Source of the DNA: Sulfitobacter sp. S190
GTDB lineage: Bacteria; Pseudomonadota; Alphaproteobacteria; Rhodobacterales; Rhodobacteraceae
Assembly (NCBI RefSeq): GCF_025141935.1
Contig: NZ_CP081120.1
Coordinates: 3,217,501-3,281,500 of the forward strand
Reading direction: 5' to 3'
Length of the DNA: 64,000 nt
Position 1 is the first letter of the stretch, and every line of letters begins with the position of its first letter. This document shows positions 8,537 to 16,875 of the stretch, one piece after another. Position numbers and translations under genes: made by a program. The notes under the pieces were generated by a model. The model made no database searches. It was given only the letters and a program-made list of their open reading frames with translations, and was not told the DNA's origin.

Positions 8537-9790
8537 ATGCCCGCACTCTGCCGTGATTGCCTGACCCAATTCGATGACGCGCGCCGGTGCCCTGCCTGCG
8601 CCAGCCCCCGCGTCACGCGCAACGATGAATTGTGGGATCTTTCCATCGCCCACATGGATTGCGATGCCTTCTACGCCTCTGTCGAAAAACGCGACAATCC
8701 CGATCTTGCCGGCAAACCGGTTATCATCGGCGGCGGTAGACGCGGTGTGGTGTCAACGGCCTGCTACGTTGCCCGAATCCGCGGCGTGCGCTCGGCCATG
8801 CCGATGTTTCAGGCGCTCAAACTCTGCCCCGAAGCGGTTGTGATCAAACCCCGCATGGACGTCTACGTCGAGGCATCCCGCGCCATCCGCGCCATGATGG
8901 AAGAACTCACCCCCGCGATCGAGCCGCTGTCGCTGGACGAGGCGTTTCTCGACATGACCGGCACCGCCCGCCTGCACGGTGCCCCACCGGCGGTGATGCT
9001 GGCAGGTCTTGTGCGCCGCATGAAAACGGAACTGGGGCTTACCGGATCCATCGGGCTCAGCCACAACAAATTTCTGGCCAAAGTCGCGTCCGATCTGGAC
9101 AAACCCCACGGGTTCTCGGTCATCAGCAAAGCGGGCACGCCCGCGTTTTTGCGCGACAAACCGGTGCGGATGATCTGGGGCGTCGGCGCCGCAACACAAT
9201 CCTCTTTGGACAAGGCCGGAATCCGGACCTTCTCGGACCTTTTGCGCTGGGAAAAGACCGATCTGGTGGCGCGGTTCGGTGGCATGGGCGAACGGCTCTA
9301 TTATCTCGCCCGCGGTCAGGACAGGCGCCGCGTTTCCGCCCACGCCCCGATGAAATCCATCTCGAATGAAACGACATTCGGGGAAGATACCAACGATCCC
9401 GATATTCTCGATGGCCACCTGTGGCGCATGGCCGAAAAAGTCGCCGACAGGGCCAAGGCGAAAGGGCTCGCCGGGCGGGTGGTGACGTTGAAACTCAAAC
9501 GGTCCAACCATTCCCTGTTGTCGCGGCGGGTCGCTCTGACCGACCCTACCCAGTTGGCGGACCGTATTTACCGCACGGCGCGGGGCCTTTTCGATCAGGT
9601 CGGCAATCAGGGACCGTATCGTCTTTTGGGGTGCGGCCTGTCCGACATTAGCGCTGCGGTGGACGCGGACAAACTGGGCGATCTGCTGGACCCGCAAGCT
9701 GGCCAGCGCAGCAAGGCGGAAAAAGCAACCGATGCCATTCGCGACCGCTTTGGCAGCCGGGCCATCGTGAAAGGGCGCGCCTTGCGTTGA
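8537..9790 (+). CDS. dinB: DNA polymerase IV (Y-family) with N-terminal zinc-ribbon-like segment
   Basis: DinB is the Y-family translesion polymerase. Catalytic carboxylates are in AHMDCDAFYASVE (Asp41) and LSLDEAFLD (Asp134, Glu135). The helix-hairpin-helix region (MIWGVGAATQSSLDKAGI) and the little-finger domain follow. Before the palm, residues 5-21 carry CRDC and CPAC, a four-cysteine zinc-ribbon-like addition absent from E. coli DinB. I chose the ATG of MPALCRDC because the extra upstream codons (to 8486) have no ribosome binding site and no family similarity, but the start is uncertain. I see no GTTC-N7-GTTC LexA box in the short upstream gap. Confidence 0.93.
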   Translation: MPALCRDCLTQFDDARRCPACASPRVTRNDELWDLSIAHMDCDAFYASVEKRDNPDLAGKPVIIGGGRRGVVSTACYVARIRGVRSAMPMFQALKLCPEAVVIKPRMDVYVEASRAIRAMMEELTPAIEPLSLDEAFLDMTGTARLHGAPPAVMLAGLVRRMKTELGLTGSIGLSHNKFLAKVASDLDKPHGFSVISKAGTPAFLRDKPVRMIWGVGAATQSSLDKAGIRTFSDLLRWEKTDLVARFGGMGERLYYLARGQDRRRVSAHAPMKSISNETTFGEDTNDPDILDGHLWRMAEKVADRAKAKGLAGRVVTLKLKRSNHSLLSRRVALTDPTQLADRIYRTARGLFDQVGNQGPYRLLGCGLSDISAAVDADKLGDLLDPQAGQRSKAEKATDAIRDRFGSRAIVKGRALR

Positions 9791-9796
9791 TGCGGG

Positions 9797-10657
9797 CTAT
9801 TCGGCGGCCAATGGCACGCGCCCTTGCCCGATCTGAGCCACTTCTGCCACCACAGACTGAAGCGCGGCCTGCACTGTTTCGAAATCACCATTTGGCCGGA
9901 TCAACTGCTCGTTCATGTAAAGAGAGCGATCAATTTCAACTTGTACAGCATGCTGACCCTTTGCGGGTTTGCCATAGGCCTGCGTGATATAGGCCCCGGC
10001 AAACGGGGCATTGCGCGTGACCGTAAACCCCGCCGCAGAAAATGCGGCCTCGATCCGGTCGACGACCTCACCGCCCGCTGCGGCCCCAAACCGATCACCA
10101 AGCACCACATCAGGCCGTCGCATGCCCTTCCGGACAACACCGTCCATCGCCTCGTGGGGCATGGAATGGCAATCAATCAAAACGGTCTGCCCATGACGCG
10201 CGCGCGCCGCATCCAGAAGCGCCTGCAGCTTGTCGTGATAGGGTGTCCAGACCTTCGCAATGCGGTCCTGCGCTTCGTGCAGCGTCATCTTTCCGCGGTA
10301 GATCGCACGCCCATTGGCGACAACGCGTGGAATGATACCGAGGCCGGATGCCACACGCGGATTTTGCCCCACGCGGCGCACACCTTCGATCAACGCAGGG
10401 TCCAATTCATCTGGCGACCGGTTCAGATCGACAAAGGCACGCGGCGCCCCTGCCTGGATAAACGCCGCCCCGTAAAGCGGAGCACAGGCGTAAAGCTCAT
10501 CGACAAAAGCATCTTCGGACGACCGGATCGCGTGTTCGTTCAAAACGGTCTTGCGCAGGAAGGACCACGTATAATCGCGCCCCGAATGGGGCGATGCAAA
10601 CACAACGCATGACGTTGGCTTGGCGGGCAGCGACACATCGTAAGCGGCCGATGGCAT
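9797..10657 (-). CDS. N-formylglutamate amidohydrolase family protein
   Basis: The 286-residue protein has the family blocks FASPHSGRDY, FVDLNRSPDELD and VLIDCHSMP, which carry the zinc and substrate ligands. N-formylglutamate amidohydrolase releases formate and glutamate at the end of one histidine-degradation route, but several related amidohydrolases share the fold and no hut genes are nearby. The ATG of MPSAAYDV has AGGAGG just upstream. The longer frame reads through the tRNA-Val gene on the other strand and is not coding there. It is convergent with dinB, with stop codons a few bases apart. Confidence 0.9.
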   Translation of the reverse strand: MPSAAYDVSLPAKPTSCVVFASPHSGRDYTWSFLRKTVLNEHAIRSSEDAFVDELYACAPLYGAAFIQAGAPRAFVDLNRSPDELDPALIEGVRRVGQNPRVASGLGIIPRVVANGRAIYRGKMTLHEAQDRIAKVWTPYHDKLQALLDAARARHGQTVLIDCHSMPHEAMDGVVRKGMRRPDVVLGDRFGAAAGGEVVDRIEAAFSAAGFTVTRNAPFAGAYITQAYGKPAKGQHAVQVEIDRSLYMNEQLIRPNGDFETVQAALQSVVAEVAQIGQGRVPLAAE

Positions 10658-10809
10658 AGGACGTCCTCCTGGTTGACAAAAAACATAGCCCGGAAAGATA
10701 GAAAGCCAAAAGGCCTTGATCACCGTCGCGACTCCTTTTATACGGCCACGACGGCGCGGCGATGACGCGCCCCATTTTATTTGGGGTGACTGTCTAAGTG
10801 CCTGAAAGT

Positions 10810-10884
10810 GGGTGATTAGCTCAGCGGTAGAGCACTTCGTTGACATCGAAGGGGTCACTGGTTCGATCCCAGTATCGCCCACCA
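10810..10884 (+). tRNA. tRNA-Val (anticodon GAC)
   Basis: The gene folds as a full cloverleaf. The acceptor stem is GGGTGAT with ATCGCCC. The D arm is TAGCTCAGCGGTAGAGC. The anticodon arm CTTCG-TTGACAT-CGAAG has anticodon GAC, and the T arm contains GGTTCGATCCC. CCA is encoded at the 3' end. It decodes GUC and GUU valine codons. Confidence 0.97.
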
Positions 10885-10956
10885 CGTATTCACCGGCCCT
10901 TCGGGGCTGCCCGTAACCCGGCGCTGGCCCGCGCCACAACTGGAAGGATGGAACTG

Positions 10957-11082
10957 ATGAAAGTTCGCAATTCGCTCCGCTCGCTCAAGAACCGGCACCG
11001 CGACTGCCGTGTTGTGCGTCGCAAAGGCCGCGTTTACGTAATCAACAAGACGCAGCGCCGGTTTAAAGCCCGCCAAGGCTGA
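10957..11082 (+). CDS. rpmJ: 50S ribosomal protein L36
   Basis: This 41-residue, highly basic protein matches the short L36 family in full (MKVRNSLRS start, [11 protein letters not shown] core, RFKARQG end). L36 binds 23S rRNA in the large subunit. It is the form that lacks the four zinc ligands, keeping only one cysteine, as is usual in Alphaproteobacteria. I chose the start by family length. A GGAAGG lies about ten bases upstream. It follows the tRNA-Val gene and ends at its own terminator. Confidence 0.96.
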   Translation: MKVRNSLRSLKNRHRDCRVVRRKGRVYVINKTQRRFKARQG

Positions 11083-11105
11083 ACCGCACGCACACCAAGT
11101 TGCAC

Positions 11106-11135
11106 AAAGGCCGCTCCATTCGGGGCGGCCTTTTT
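11106..11135 (+). terminator. Intrinsic terminator of rpmJ
   Basis: AAAGGCCGCTCC pairs with GGGGCGGCCTTT (one G-U) around a short loop and is followed by Ts, 23 bases after the rpmJ stop codon. Confidence 0.9.
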
Positions 11136-11160
11136 CTGTTGCACGATGGGCGATTGCGTC

Positions 11161-11874
11161 TCAACAGGGCCGGCTTTGGACCCTGCGGCTCTCGGCCTGA
11201 CGCAGTCGTTCGATTTCCGCGCCCTGATCAAATCCACCAAACCGCCGGTCGACCCGCGGTGCCCGGCGATAGGTATCCACCCCTCCCGGCCCCCGCCACC
11301 CGGGCAAGGCAGCAAAAGGCCGGCGCGGGCCATACCCGTCGGTTTCGCCTAAATAATCGAACCGTTCCAACCGGTTGACATCGGCCTGTGCCCCCGAAAA
11401 CGCAAACCTTTGGCAATCAAAGGACGGTTTTACATCGACCTGCGCCACCTGTCCCGGCCCTGCGTCCCTGATATCCACCAGATGCCCGCCCTTCACGGCG
11501 AACCCGCGCACCGCAAACGTCAGGGGCGCCTCAAGATCGATAACTCCGGTGTCCGGGCCGAAAAACGTGTCTTCGCTCTGCCATTCCTGCCCGTAGTAGA
11601 ACCGGACCCGGAAAGACCCCGGCGGAACCAGAACCCTGAAAACCGCCCCGCCCTCAAAGAATGCGGCCAGCGCGGGCGCGTCCGTCTCGCTATCACGCAA
11701 TACCACCATGTAACTCTGACCGAACGCCGACTTGACCAGCAGGGGAAACACGGCAGGCAGACCGGTCCGGTTCCACATCAATCCCGATCGCGGCGCAGTG
11801 GTCTCGGCCCGCACGCAAGAGGCACCAAACAACATTCCTGCGCACAGCAGCGCGATATAACCAACCCGTAGCAT
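11161..11874 (-). CDS. Exported protein of unknown function
   Basis: I do not recognise a family for this 237-residue protein. It starts with a signal peptide (MLRVGYIALLCAGMLFGASC, then VRAE). An Ala-Ser-Cys in this stretch resembles a lipobox, but the -3 residue is Gly, so ordinary signal peptidase I cleavage after VRA is more likely. The mature part has a beta-rich stretch with VVLRDSETDAPALAAF and LVPPGSFRVRFYYG, which suggests an Ig- or carboxypeptidase-regulatory-like fold. An Arg-rich, Gly/Pro-rich tail follows. No clear ribosome binding site precedes the ATG. An apparent longer frame upstream lies over the convergent or divergent yghU region and is not coding. Confidence 0.65.
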   Translation of the reverse strand: MLRVGYIALLCAGMLFGASCVRAETTAPRSGLMWNRTGLPAVFPLLVKSAFGQSYMVVLRDSETDAPALAAFFEGGAVFRVLVPPGSFRVRFYYGQEWQSEDTFFGPDTGVIDLEAPLTFAVRGFAVKGGHLVDIRDAGPGQVAQVDVKPSFDCQRFAFSGAQADVNRLERFDYLGETDGYGPRRPFAALPGWRGPGGVDTYRRAPRVDRRFGGFDQGAEIERLRQAESRRVQSRPC

Positions 11875-12021
11875 GGCTTGAACATATGCCGATTTGCCTT
11901 GGTGGCAAAGCCACACATTCGTGCGATCACGTGGCGCATTCACCTCCCGCCCCTTGCGGCTGCCCCTAGATGACATACCTGAAACCAATCCGATGCATAA
12001 CAATCCACAGAAAGTCCGCGT

Positions 12022-12882
12022 ATGACCGAGTACACTCCCCCCAAAGTCTGGACCTGGGACAGCGAAAGCGGCGGTAAATTCGCCTCCATCAACCGCCCCA
12101 TCGCCGGTGCTACCCATGACAAGGACCTTCCGGTCGGAAAACACCCGCTTCAATTGCACTCGCTTGCAACGCCCAACGGGGTCAAGGTGACGATCCTTCT
12201 CGAAGAATTGCTCGCCGCTGGCCACGAAGGGGCGGAATACGACGCATGGCTGATCGACATCGGCGAAGGCGATCAATTCGGCTCCGGCTTTGTGGAGATC
12301 AATCCGAATTCGAAAATTCCCGCGCTGCTCGACCGGTCGGGTGATACGCCACAACGGGTATTCGAAAGCGGCGCAATCTTGATGTATCTGGCGGAAAAGT
12401 TCGGTGCGTTCATGCCCACCGATCCCTCTAAACGCACCGAAATGCTCAGCTGGCTTTTCTGGCAAATGGGCTCGGCGCCGTATCTCGGCGGCGGATTCGG
12501 CCACTTCTACGCCTATGCACCGGAAAAGTTCGAATACCCGATCAATCGTTTCTCAATGGAGGCCAAGCGCCAGCTCGACGTGATGGACAAGCATCTGGCC
12601 AGCAACGAATGGTTCGCCGGTGACTATTCCATCGCAGATATCGCGATATGGTCGTGGTATGGCCAACTTGTACTTGGGCGTCTCTACGACGCTGCCGAAT
12701 TCCTCGACGTGCAAAGCTACATAAACGTAACACGGTGGGCCAAAGAAATTGATGCACGTCCCGCGGTCCTGCGCGGACGTATGGTCAACCGGCCCTTCGG
12801 CGAACCCGAAATGCAATTGCATGAACGTCACGACGCATCCGATTTTGAAAACCGGACCCAGGACAAGATCGGCAAATCCTGA
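12022..12882 (+). CDS. yghU: YghU-type glutathione S-transferase / disulfide-bond oxidoreductase
   Basis: The 286-residue protein belongs to the Nu-class GST group that includes E. coli YghU, which binds two glutathione molecules and has disulfide-bond reductase activity. It has the typical long N-terminal extension (VWTWDSESGGKFASINRPIAG) before the thioredoxin-like domain (LHSLATPNGVKVTILLEEL). The NSKIPALLDR and FESGAILMYLAEKFG blocks form the glutathione site, and an all-helical C-terminal domain ends the protein. It is a cytoplasmic, single-gene unit divergent from the exported unknown protein. Confidence 0.92.
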   Translation: MTEYTPPKVWTWDSESGGKFASINRPIAGATHDKDLPVGKHPLQLHSLATPNGVKVTILLEELLAAGHEGAEYDAWLIDIGEGDQFGSGFVEINPNSKIPALLDRSGDTPQRVFESGAILMYLAEKFGAFMPTDPSKRTEMLSWLFWQMGSAPYLGGGFGHFYAYAPEKFEYPINRFSMEAKRQLDVMDKHLASNEWFAGDYSIADIAIWSWYGQLVLGRLYDAAEFLDVQSYINVTRWAKEIDARPAVLRGRMVNRPFGEPEMQLHERHDASDFENRTQDKIGKS

Positions 12883-12888
12883 TCTACC

Positions 12889-12920
12889 CGCGCGCGGTCG
12901 GGCTGACCTCGACCGCGCGC
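12889..12920 (+). terminator. GC-rich hairpin after yghU
   Basis: GCGCGCGGTC pairs with GACCGCGCGC around an 11-base loop, directly after the stop codon. The downstream sequence is only moderately T-rich, so it is a weaker terminator candidate. The dispersed 22-bp repeat follows it. Confidence 0.5.
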
Positions 12921-12925
12921 ACCCG

Positions 12926-12947
12926 CTTCATCTTGCTCTTTAAACTC
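12926..12947 (+). repeat. Dispersed 22-bp intergenic repeat, copy 1
   Basis: This begins CTTCATCTTGC and ends AAACTC with a variable middle. Three further copies are at 19385, 21469 and 26624. This copy lies between the convergent yghU and iron-type permease genes. Confidence 0.6.
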
Positions 12948-12985
12948 ACTGCGCAACCGCAGGGCAAACCCGACGCCTGAGAATG

Positions 12986-14650
12986 CTAGCGCCGTCCCAC
13001 CTGGCGGCAAATCAGGATCACCGGCAACAGCCCCATCGCAACGATCACAAGGCTGGGCACCGCGGCACCTTCCAGCCGTTCATCACTGGCCAGCCGGTAG
13101 GCCTGCACGGCCAATGTGTCGAAATTGAACGGCCGCATGATCAGCGTCGCGGGCAATTCCTTCATCACATCGACAAAAACAATAAGTAGTGCCGTCAGAA
13201 GGCTAGGCGCGAGGATCGGCAAATGCACCCGCCGCAGCGTGCCGATAGGCGTCTGCCCCAATGATCGCGCGGCGGCGTCCATGTTTACATGTACCATCGC
13301 CTGTCCGCCTTCATAGGCCCCCAGCGCTGCCGCCAGGAACCTGACCATATAGGCTGCGACCAGCAACCAGATCGACCCGGTGATAAGCAGTCCGGTCGAA
13401 TAATCGAACGTCTCGCGCATCCACGCATCCAGCGCATTGTCGAAGGCCGCGAACGGCACGATAAGACCCACAGCGATGACGCCGCCCGGCACAGCATAGC
13501 CGAGCCGCGCAACATAGGCCGCAGACCTTGCCATGCGCCCCCCGTCCAACCGGCGAAAAAACCCGACAGACACCGCCGCCAGCACGGTGACGACAGCGGC
13601 CACTCCGGCCAGCGTGGCGGAATTCTTGATGAAACCCAGATAGCGGGCACTCAGCAGATTTTGCTCCGATCCGAGCCCCATGCTGAACAGGACAACGATT
13701 GGCAGCACCGCACCCAGCATCACGGGGATGGCGCATAACGCAAACGCCCCGACCGCGCGCCATCCACGCAACTCGGCGGCCATCACGGACTTCGACTGCC
13801 GCGCAGGATCATGGTATTTCGCAGACCCCCGCTGATACCGCTCCAGCATCGCCAGCAACAGAGCAAAGCTCAACAAACACAAGGCCAACTGGGCCGCACC
13901 CGCACGATCGTACAACGAGAACCAGCTGGTGTAGATGCCCGTGGCAAAGGTCTGCACCCCGAAATAGGCAACCGTTCCGAAATCGGCGATCGTCTCCATC
14001 ACCGCGAGCAGAACACCCCCCGCAATCGCCGGGCGCGCCAAAGGCAGGCTCACGCGGAAGAACGCGGCAAGCGGGCTAGAACCAAGAGCCCGCGCCGCGA
14101 GAAAAGTCGTACCGCTTTGCTGCAGGAACGCGGCCCGCGCCAGAAGATAAACGTAAGGATACAGCACAAGGATCAGCATGACCGCAGCACCGCCAAGAGA
14201 CCGGATCTCGGGGAACCAATAATCGCGCGGCCCCCACCCCGTCGCATCACGCAGCAATGTCTGTACGATCCCCGGATGGTCCAGAATATGGGTATAGGCG
14301 TACGCTAGGACATAGGCGGGAAACGCCAAGGGCAGAACCAAAGCGATTTCCAAAAGCCGCACCATTGGAAAGCGGGTCATGGTTACCAACCACGCAGCCC
14401 CGACACCAACTGCAAAGGTGCCACTGCCGACCAGAAGCACCAGAGCAAGCGTCGCACCCGCGTATCCCGGCAAAACCGTCCCCAGCAAATGGCTGATGGT
14501 GTCAGTCCCGCCCGACAGGGCCGCCACCAGTACCGCCAACATCGGCAGCCCGCAGACCGCCGCCACCCCCAAGGCAATACCCGACAGGGCGCGTAGACCG
14601 TCACGCGCGGGTTTGCGCGATACCGCAGATGTGGTCGATACGTGGCTCAT
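12986..14650 (-). CDS. Iron(III)-type ABC transporter permease (FbpB/SfuB family)
   Basis: The 554-residue membrane protein has two fused permease modules, each with about six helices and a BPD-type EAA-like loop. The first is near AARALGSSPLAAFFRVSLPLA. The second is near DAAARSLGQTPIGTLRRVHLP. This layout is typical of ferric-iron or thiamine-type importers (FbpB, SfuB, ThiP). Its partner binding protein and ATPase are not in the window, which is unusual because these are normally co-operonic. The gene may be served by components encoded elsewhere. There is no recognisable iron box in the short upstream gap. Confidence 0.88.
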   Translation of the reverse strand: MSHVSTTSAVSRKPARDGLRALSGIALGVAAVCGLPMLAVLVAALSGGTDTISHLLGTVLPGYAGATLALVLLVGSGTFAVGVGAAWLVTMTRFPMVRLLEIALVLPLAFPAYVLAYAYTHILDHPGIVQTLLRDATGWGPRDYWFPEIRSLGGAAVMLILVLYPYVYLLARAAFLQQSGTTFLAARALGSSPLAAFFRVSLPLARPAIAGGVLLAVMETIADFGTVAYFGVQTFATGIYTSWFSLYDRAGAAQLALCLLSFALLLAMLERYQRGSAKYHDPARQSKSVMAAELRGWRAVGAFALCAIPVMLGAVLPIVVLFSMGLGSEQNLLSARYLGFIKNSATLAGVAAVVTVLAAVSVGFFRRLDGGRMARSAAYVARLGYAVPGGVIAVGLIVPFAAFDNALDAWMRETFDYSTGLLITGSIWLLVAAYMVRFLAAALGAYEGGQAMVHVNMDAAARSLGQTPIGTLRRVHLPILAPSLLTALLIVFVDVMKELPATLIMRPFNFDTLAVQAYRLASDERLEGAAVPSLVIVAMGLLPVILICRQVGRR

Positions 14651-14696
14651 GCCTCTATTTCGACTATTTCACTCAGAATTGCCAGAGGCGCGTGGC

Positions 14697-15917
14697 TCAG
14701 TCGTAGGACCGCTGATCCTCGATCACCAACCCATCCCGCGGCAGGCTGCCCGGCGCAACCACCTCAATGCGGCCTTTCATCTTGAGCAATTGCTGAACTG
14801 ACGCGCCATAGGCTTCCTCGTCAGGCGTGTCGCTCTCGATATGGACCGTCATCAAATCCTGCTCGCCCTCGCGACTGGCCACAACACGGGCGCGTGTGAT
14901 TTCGTCGTGGTGCGCGACCAGCTGGGCCACCTGTTCGGGGCGCACGAACATGCCTTTGATCTTGGTCGTCTGGTCTGCACGGCCCATCCAACCCTTGATG
15001 CGCAGGTTGGTCCGACCACACGGCGATGCGCCTTCCATGACAGCACTCAGGTCACCGGTTGCAAAGCGGACAAGCGGATAGTCGGGATTGAGCGTGGTCA
15101 CGACGACTTCGCCGACCTCGCCCGGGGCAACCGGATCACCCGTACCGGGGGTCACGATCTCGACGATGACGTGCTCATCCACGATCATGCCCTCTGCCGC
15201 GGGGCTTTCGTACGCGATATTGCCCAGATCGGCGGTGGCATAGCACTGCAAGCAAACGATGCCGCGGGCCGCATACCATTCGCGCAGCGACGGAAACAGC
15301 GCACCGCCCCCCACCGCCGCCCGCGTGATGCCCAGCACGACACCCATTTCATCCGCTTTCTCGAGAATGATCTTTAGGTAATCGGGCGTACCGGCATAGG
15401 CGGTTGTCCCGATGTCGCGCGCGGCCATAACCTGCAATTCGGTCTGCCCCGTACCCGCAGGCAAAACGGCGGCCCCCACCGCCCGCGCACCACTTTCGAA
15501 AATCATTCCCGCAGGGGTCAGATGATACCCAAAGCAGTTGTGCACGATATCGCCCGAACCGATGCCCAAAGCATGCAGAAAACGGCCCATCCGCCACCAA
15601 TCCGGATCCGTGCTTGATGGTTCGTAAATCGGACCGGGGGACTGGAACACATGGCTGAATTCGGACGCCGACTTGGTGGTCAGACCGCCAAAGGGTCCGG
15701 CTTTGGCCTGCGCGGCGCCCAGATCGGATTTCCGCAAAACCGGCAGACCGGCCAGATCTTCCACACGCGTGATCTTGGCAGCGGCGACCGCGTCCAAAGA
15801 TCCCGCATAACCCGGCAAAGCCTGCGCGCGTGCAATCTGTTCGGGCAGACGCTCGGCGATATCGGCGGCGCGCGCCTCGGCGCTGCGGGTCTCTAACGCG
15901 TCAAAGAACTGGGTCAT
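14697..15917 (-). CDS. Phenylacetate-CoA ligase-like AMP-forming ligase
   Basis: The 406-residue protein resembles PaaK-type adenylate-forming CoA ligases. It keeps the later blocks, for example LQCYATADLGNIAYE, LVRFATGDLSAV, and RIKGWMGRADQTTKIKGMFV with the hinge and lysine region. The usual early Ser/Thr/Gly-rich ATP loop (SSGTTGKP type) is replaced by SHVFQSPGPIYEPSS. The protein may still activate a carboxylate, or ATP binding may differ. It is the last gene of the leftward liv-type operon. With the other ligase at the head of the operon, it suggests that an imported acid is converted to a CoA ester. The substrate is unknown. Confidence 0.8.
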   Translation of the reverse strand: MTQFFDALETRSAEARAADIAERLPEQIARAQALPGYAGSLDAVAAAKITRVEDLAGLPVLRKSDLGAAQAKAGPFGGLTTKSASEFSHVFQSPGPIYEPSSTDPDWWRMGRFLHALGIGSGDIVHNCFGYHLTPAGMIFESGARAVGAAVLPAGTGQTELQVMAARDIGTTAYAGTPDYLKIILEKADEMGVVLGITRAAVGGGALFPSLREWYAARGIVCLQCYATADLGNIAYESPAAEGMIVDEHVIVEIVTPGTGDPVAPGEVGEVVVTTLNPDYPLVRFATGDLSAVMEGASPCGRTNLRIKGWMGRADQTTKIKGMFVRPEQVAQLVAHHDEITRARVVASREGEQDLMTVHIESDTPDEEAYGASVQQLLKMKGRIEVVAPGSLPRDGLVIEDQRSYD

Positions 15918-15965
15918 GGCACACTCACGAAAATCGGGATGGGATTGAAAACAACGCCTGTCGGC

Positions 15966-16802
15966 TCAGCTCAGCCAACGCTTGCGGCGCCGGTAGCTGC
16001 GCACATCGCGGAACGACTTGCGGCCTTCGTCGGACATACCGAGATAGAATTCCTTCACATCCTGATTTTCGCGCAAATCGGCGGCGGGGCCGTCCATGAC
16101 CACACGCCCTGATTCAAGGATGTAGCCGTAGTGCGCGAATCGCAGGGCCACGTTGGTGTTCTGCTCGGCCAGCAGGAAGGTCACACCTTCCTTCTCGTTG
16201 ATCGTTTTGACGATCTCGAAAATCTGTTCGACCAGCTGCGGTGCCAGTCCCATCGAAGGCTCGTCCAGCAGGATCGTTTCAGGGCGGCTCATCAAGGCGC
16301 GGCCCACGGCGCACATCTGCTGCTCGCCGCCCGAGGTATAGCCAGCCTGGCTCTTGCGGCGTTCGCGCAGACGCGGGAAATAATCGTAAACCATCTCGAG
16401 ATCCTGCGCGATGGCGGCGGCGCCATCGGTCCGGGTGTAGGCCCCGGTCAACAGGTTTTCCTCGACGGTCAGGTGTTCAAAGCAGTGGCGGCCTTCCATG
16501 ACCTGCACCACACCCGTTTTCACGGTTTCGGCAGGATCGGCGTGCTGAATCTGCGTCCCGCGGTACTTGATCGACCCTTTGGTGACCTCGCCCCGTTCGG
16601 ACGCCAGCAATCCCGAAATCGCCTTGAGCGTCGTCGTCTTGCCCGCCCCGTTGCCCCCCAAAAGGGCCGTGATGCCTCCTTTTGGCACATTCAGGCTGAC
16701 GCCCTTCAACACGAGGATCACATGGTTGTAGATCACTTCGATGTTGTTGACCTCAAGCACGGTATCGGACTGCGTTTGCGGGGTCGTGGCATCATCCAGC
16801 AT
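15966..16802 (-). CDS. livF: Branched-chain-type ABC transporter ATP-binding protein (LivF)
   Basis: LivF is one of the two ATPases that power the LivHM permease. The protein has Walker A LLGGNGAGKTTTLK, the signature TSGGEQQMCAVGRAL, Walker B ILLDEPSMGLAP and the H-loop region. I chose the second ATG (MLDDATTP) because GAAGG lies at a good distance before it. The first ATG, six codons upstream, has none. The C-terminal tail is rich in Arg and Lys. A strong hairpin lies just upstream, between it and livK. It is fifth in the transporter gene order, after livK. Confidence 0.93.
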   Translation of the reverse strand: MLDDATTPQTQSDTVLEVNNIEVIYNHVILVLKGVSLNVPKGGITALLGGNGAGKTTTLKAISGLLASERGEVTKGSIKYRGTQIQHADPAETVKTGVVQVMEGRHCFEHLTVEENLLTGAYTRTDGAAAIAQDLEMVYDYFPRLRERRKSQAGYTSGGEQQMCAVGRALMSRPETILLDEPSMGLAPQLVEQIFEIVKTINEKEGVTFLLAEQNTNVALRFAHYGYILESGRVVMDGPAADLRENQDVKEFYLGMSDEGRKSFRDVRSYRRRKRWLS

Positions 16803-16833
16803 GGCGGGACCTTCATTCATCTATCAAAAGGGT

Positions 16834-16863
16834 CCGGCCGCCCCACTTCAGCAGGGCGGCCGG
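16834..16863 (-). terminator. Intercistronic hairpin between livK and livF
   Basis: A 10-bp GC-rich stem, CCGGCCGCCC with GGGCGGCCGG, occupies the gap after the livK stop codon. On the minus strand it is followed by a short T-containing stretch. It may partly terminate or protect the transcript, giving more binding protein than ATPase. Confidence 0.5.
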
Positions 16864-16875
16864 GTCGAGCGCTGC

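Noticed and set aside
10840..10939. Minus-strand reading frame running through the tRNA-Val region and continuing into the amidohydrolase gene
   Set aside because: It translates the reverse strand of tRNA-Val, a well-known source of false proteins with a [13 protein letters not shown] sequence. The amidohydrolase has a good ribosome binding site and family start at 10657.
11875..12504. N-terminal extension of the exported unknown protein to 12504
   Set aside because: This part lies opposite the yghU coding region, and the signal-peptide start at 11874 is the first credible one.
15400..15900. Possible frameshift in the PaaK-like gene
   Set aside because: The reading frame is continuous over 406 residues with family blocks at both ends. 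Only the ATP loop differs, so no frameshift is needed.
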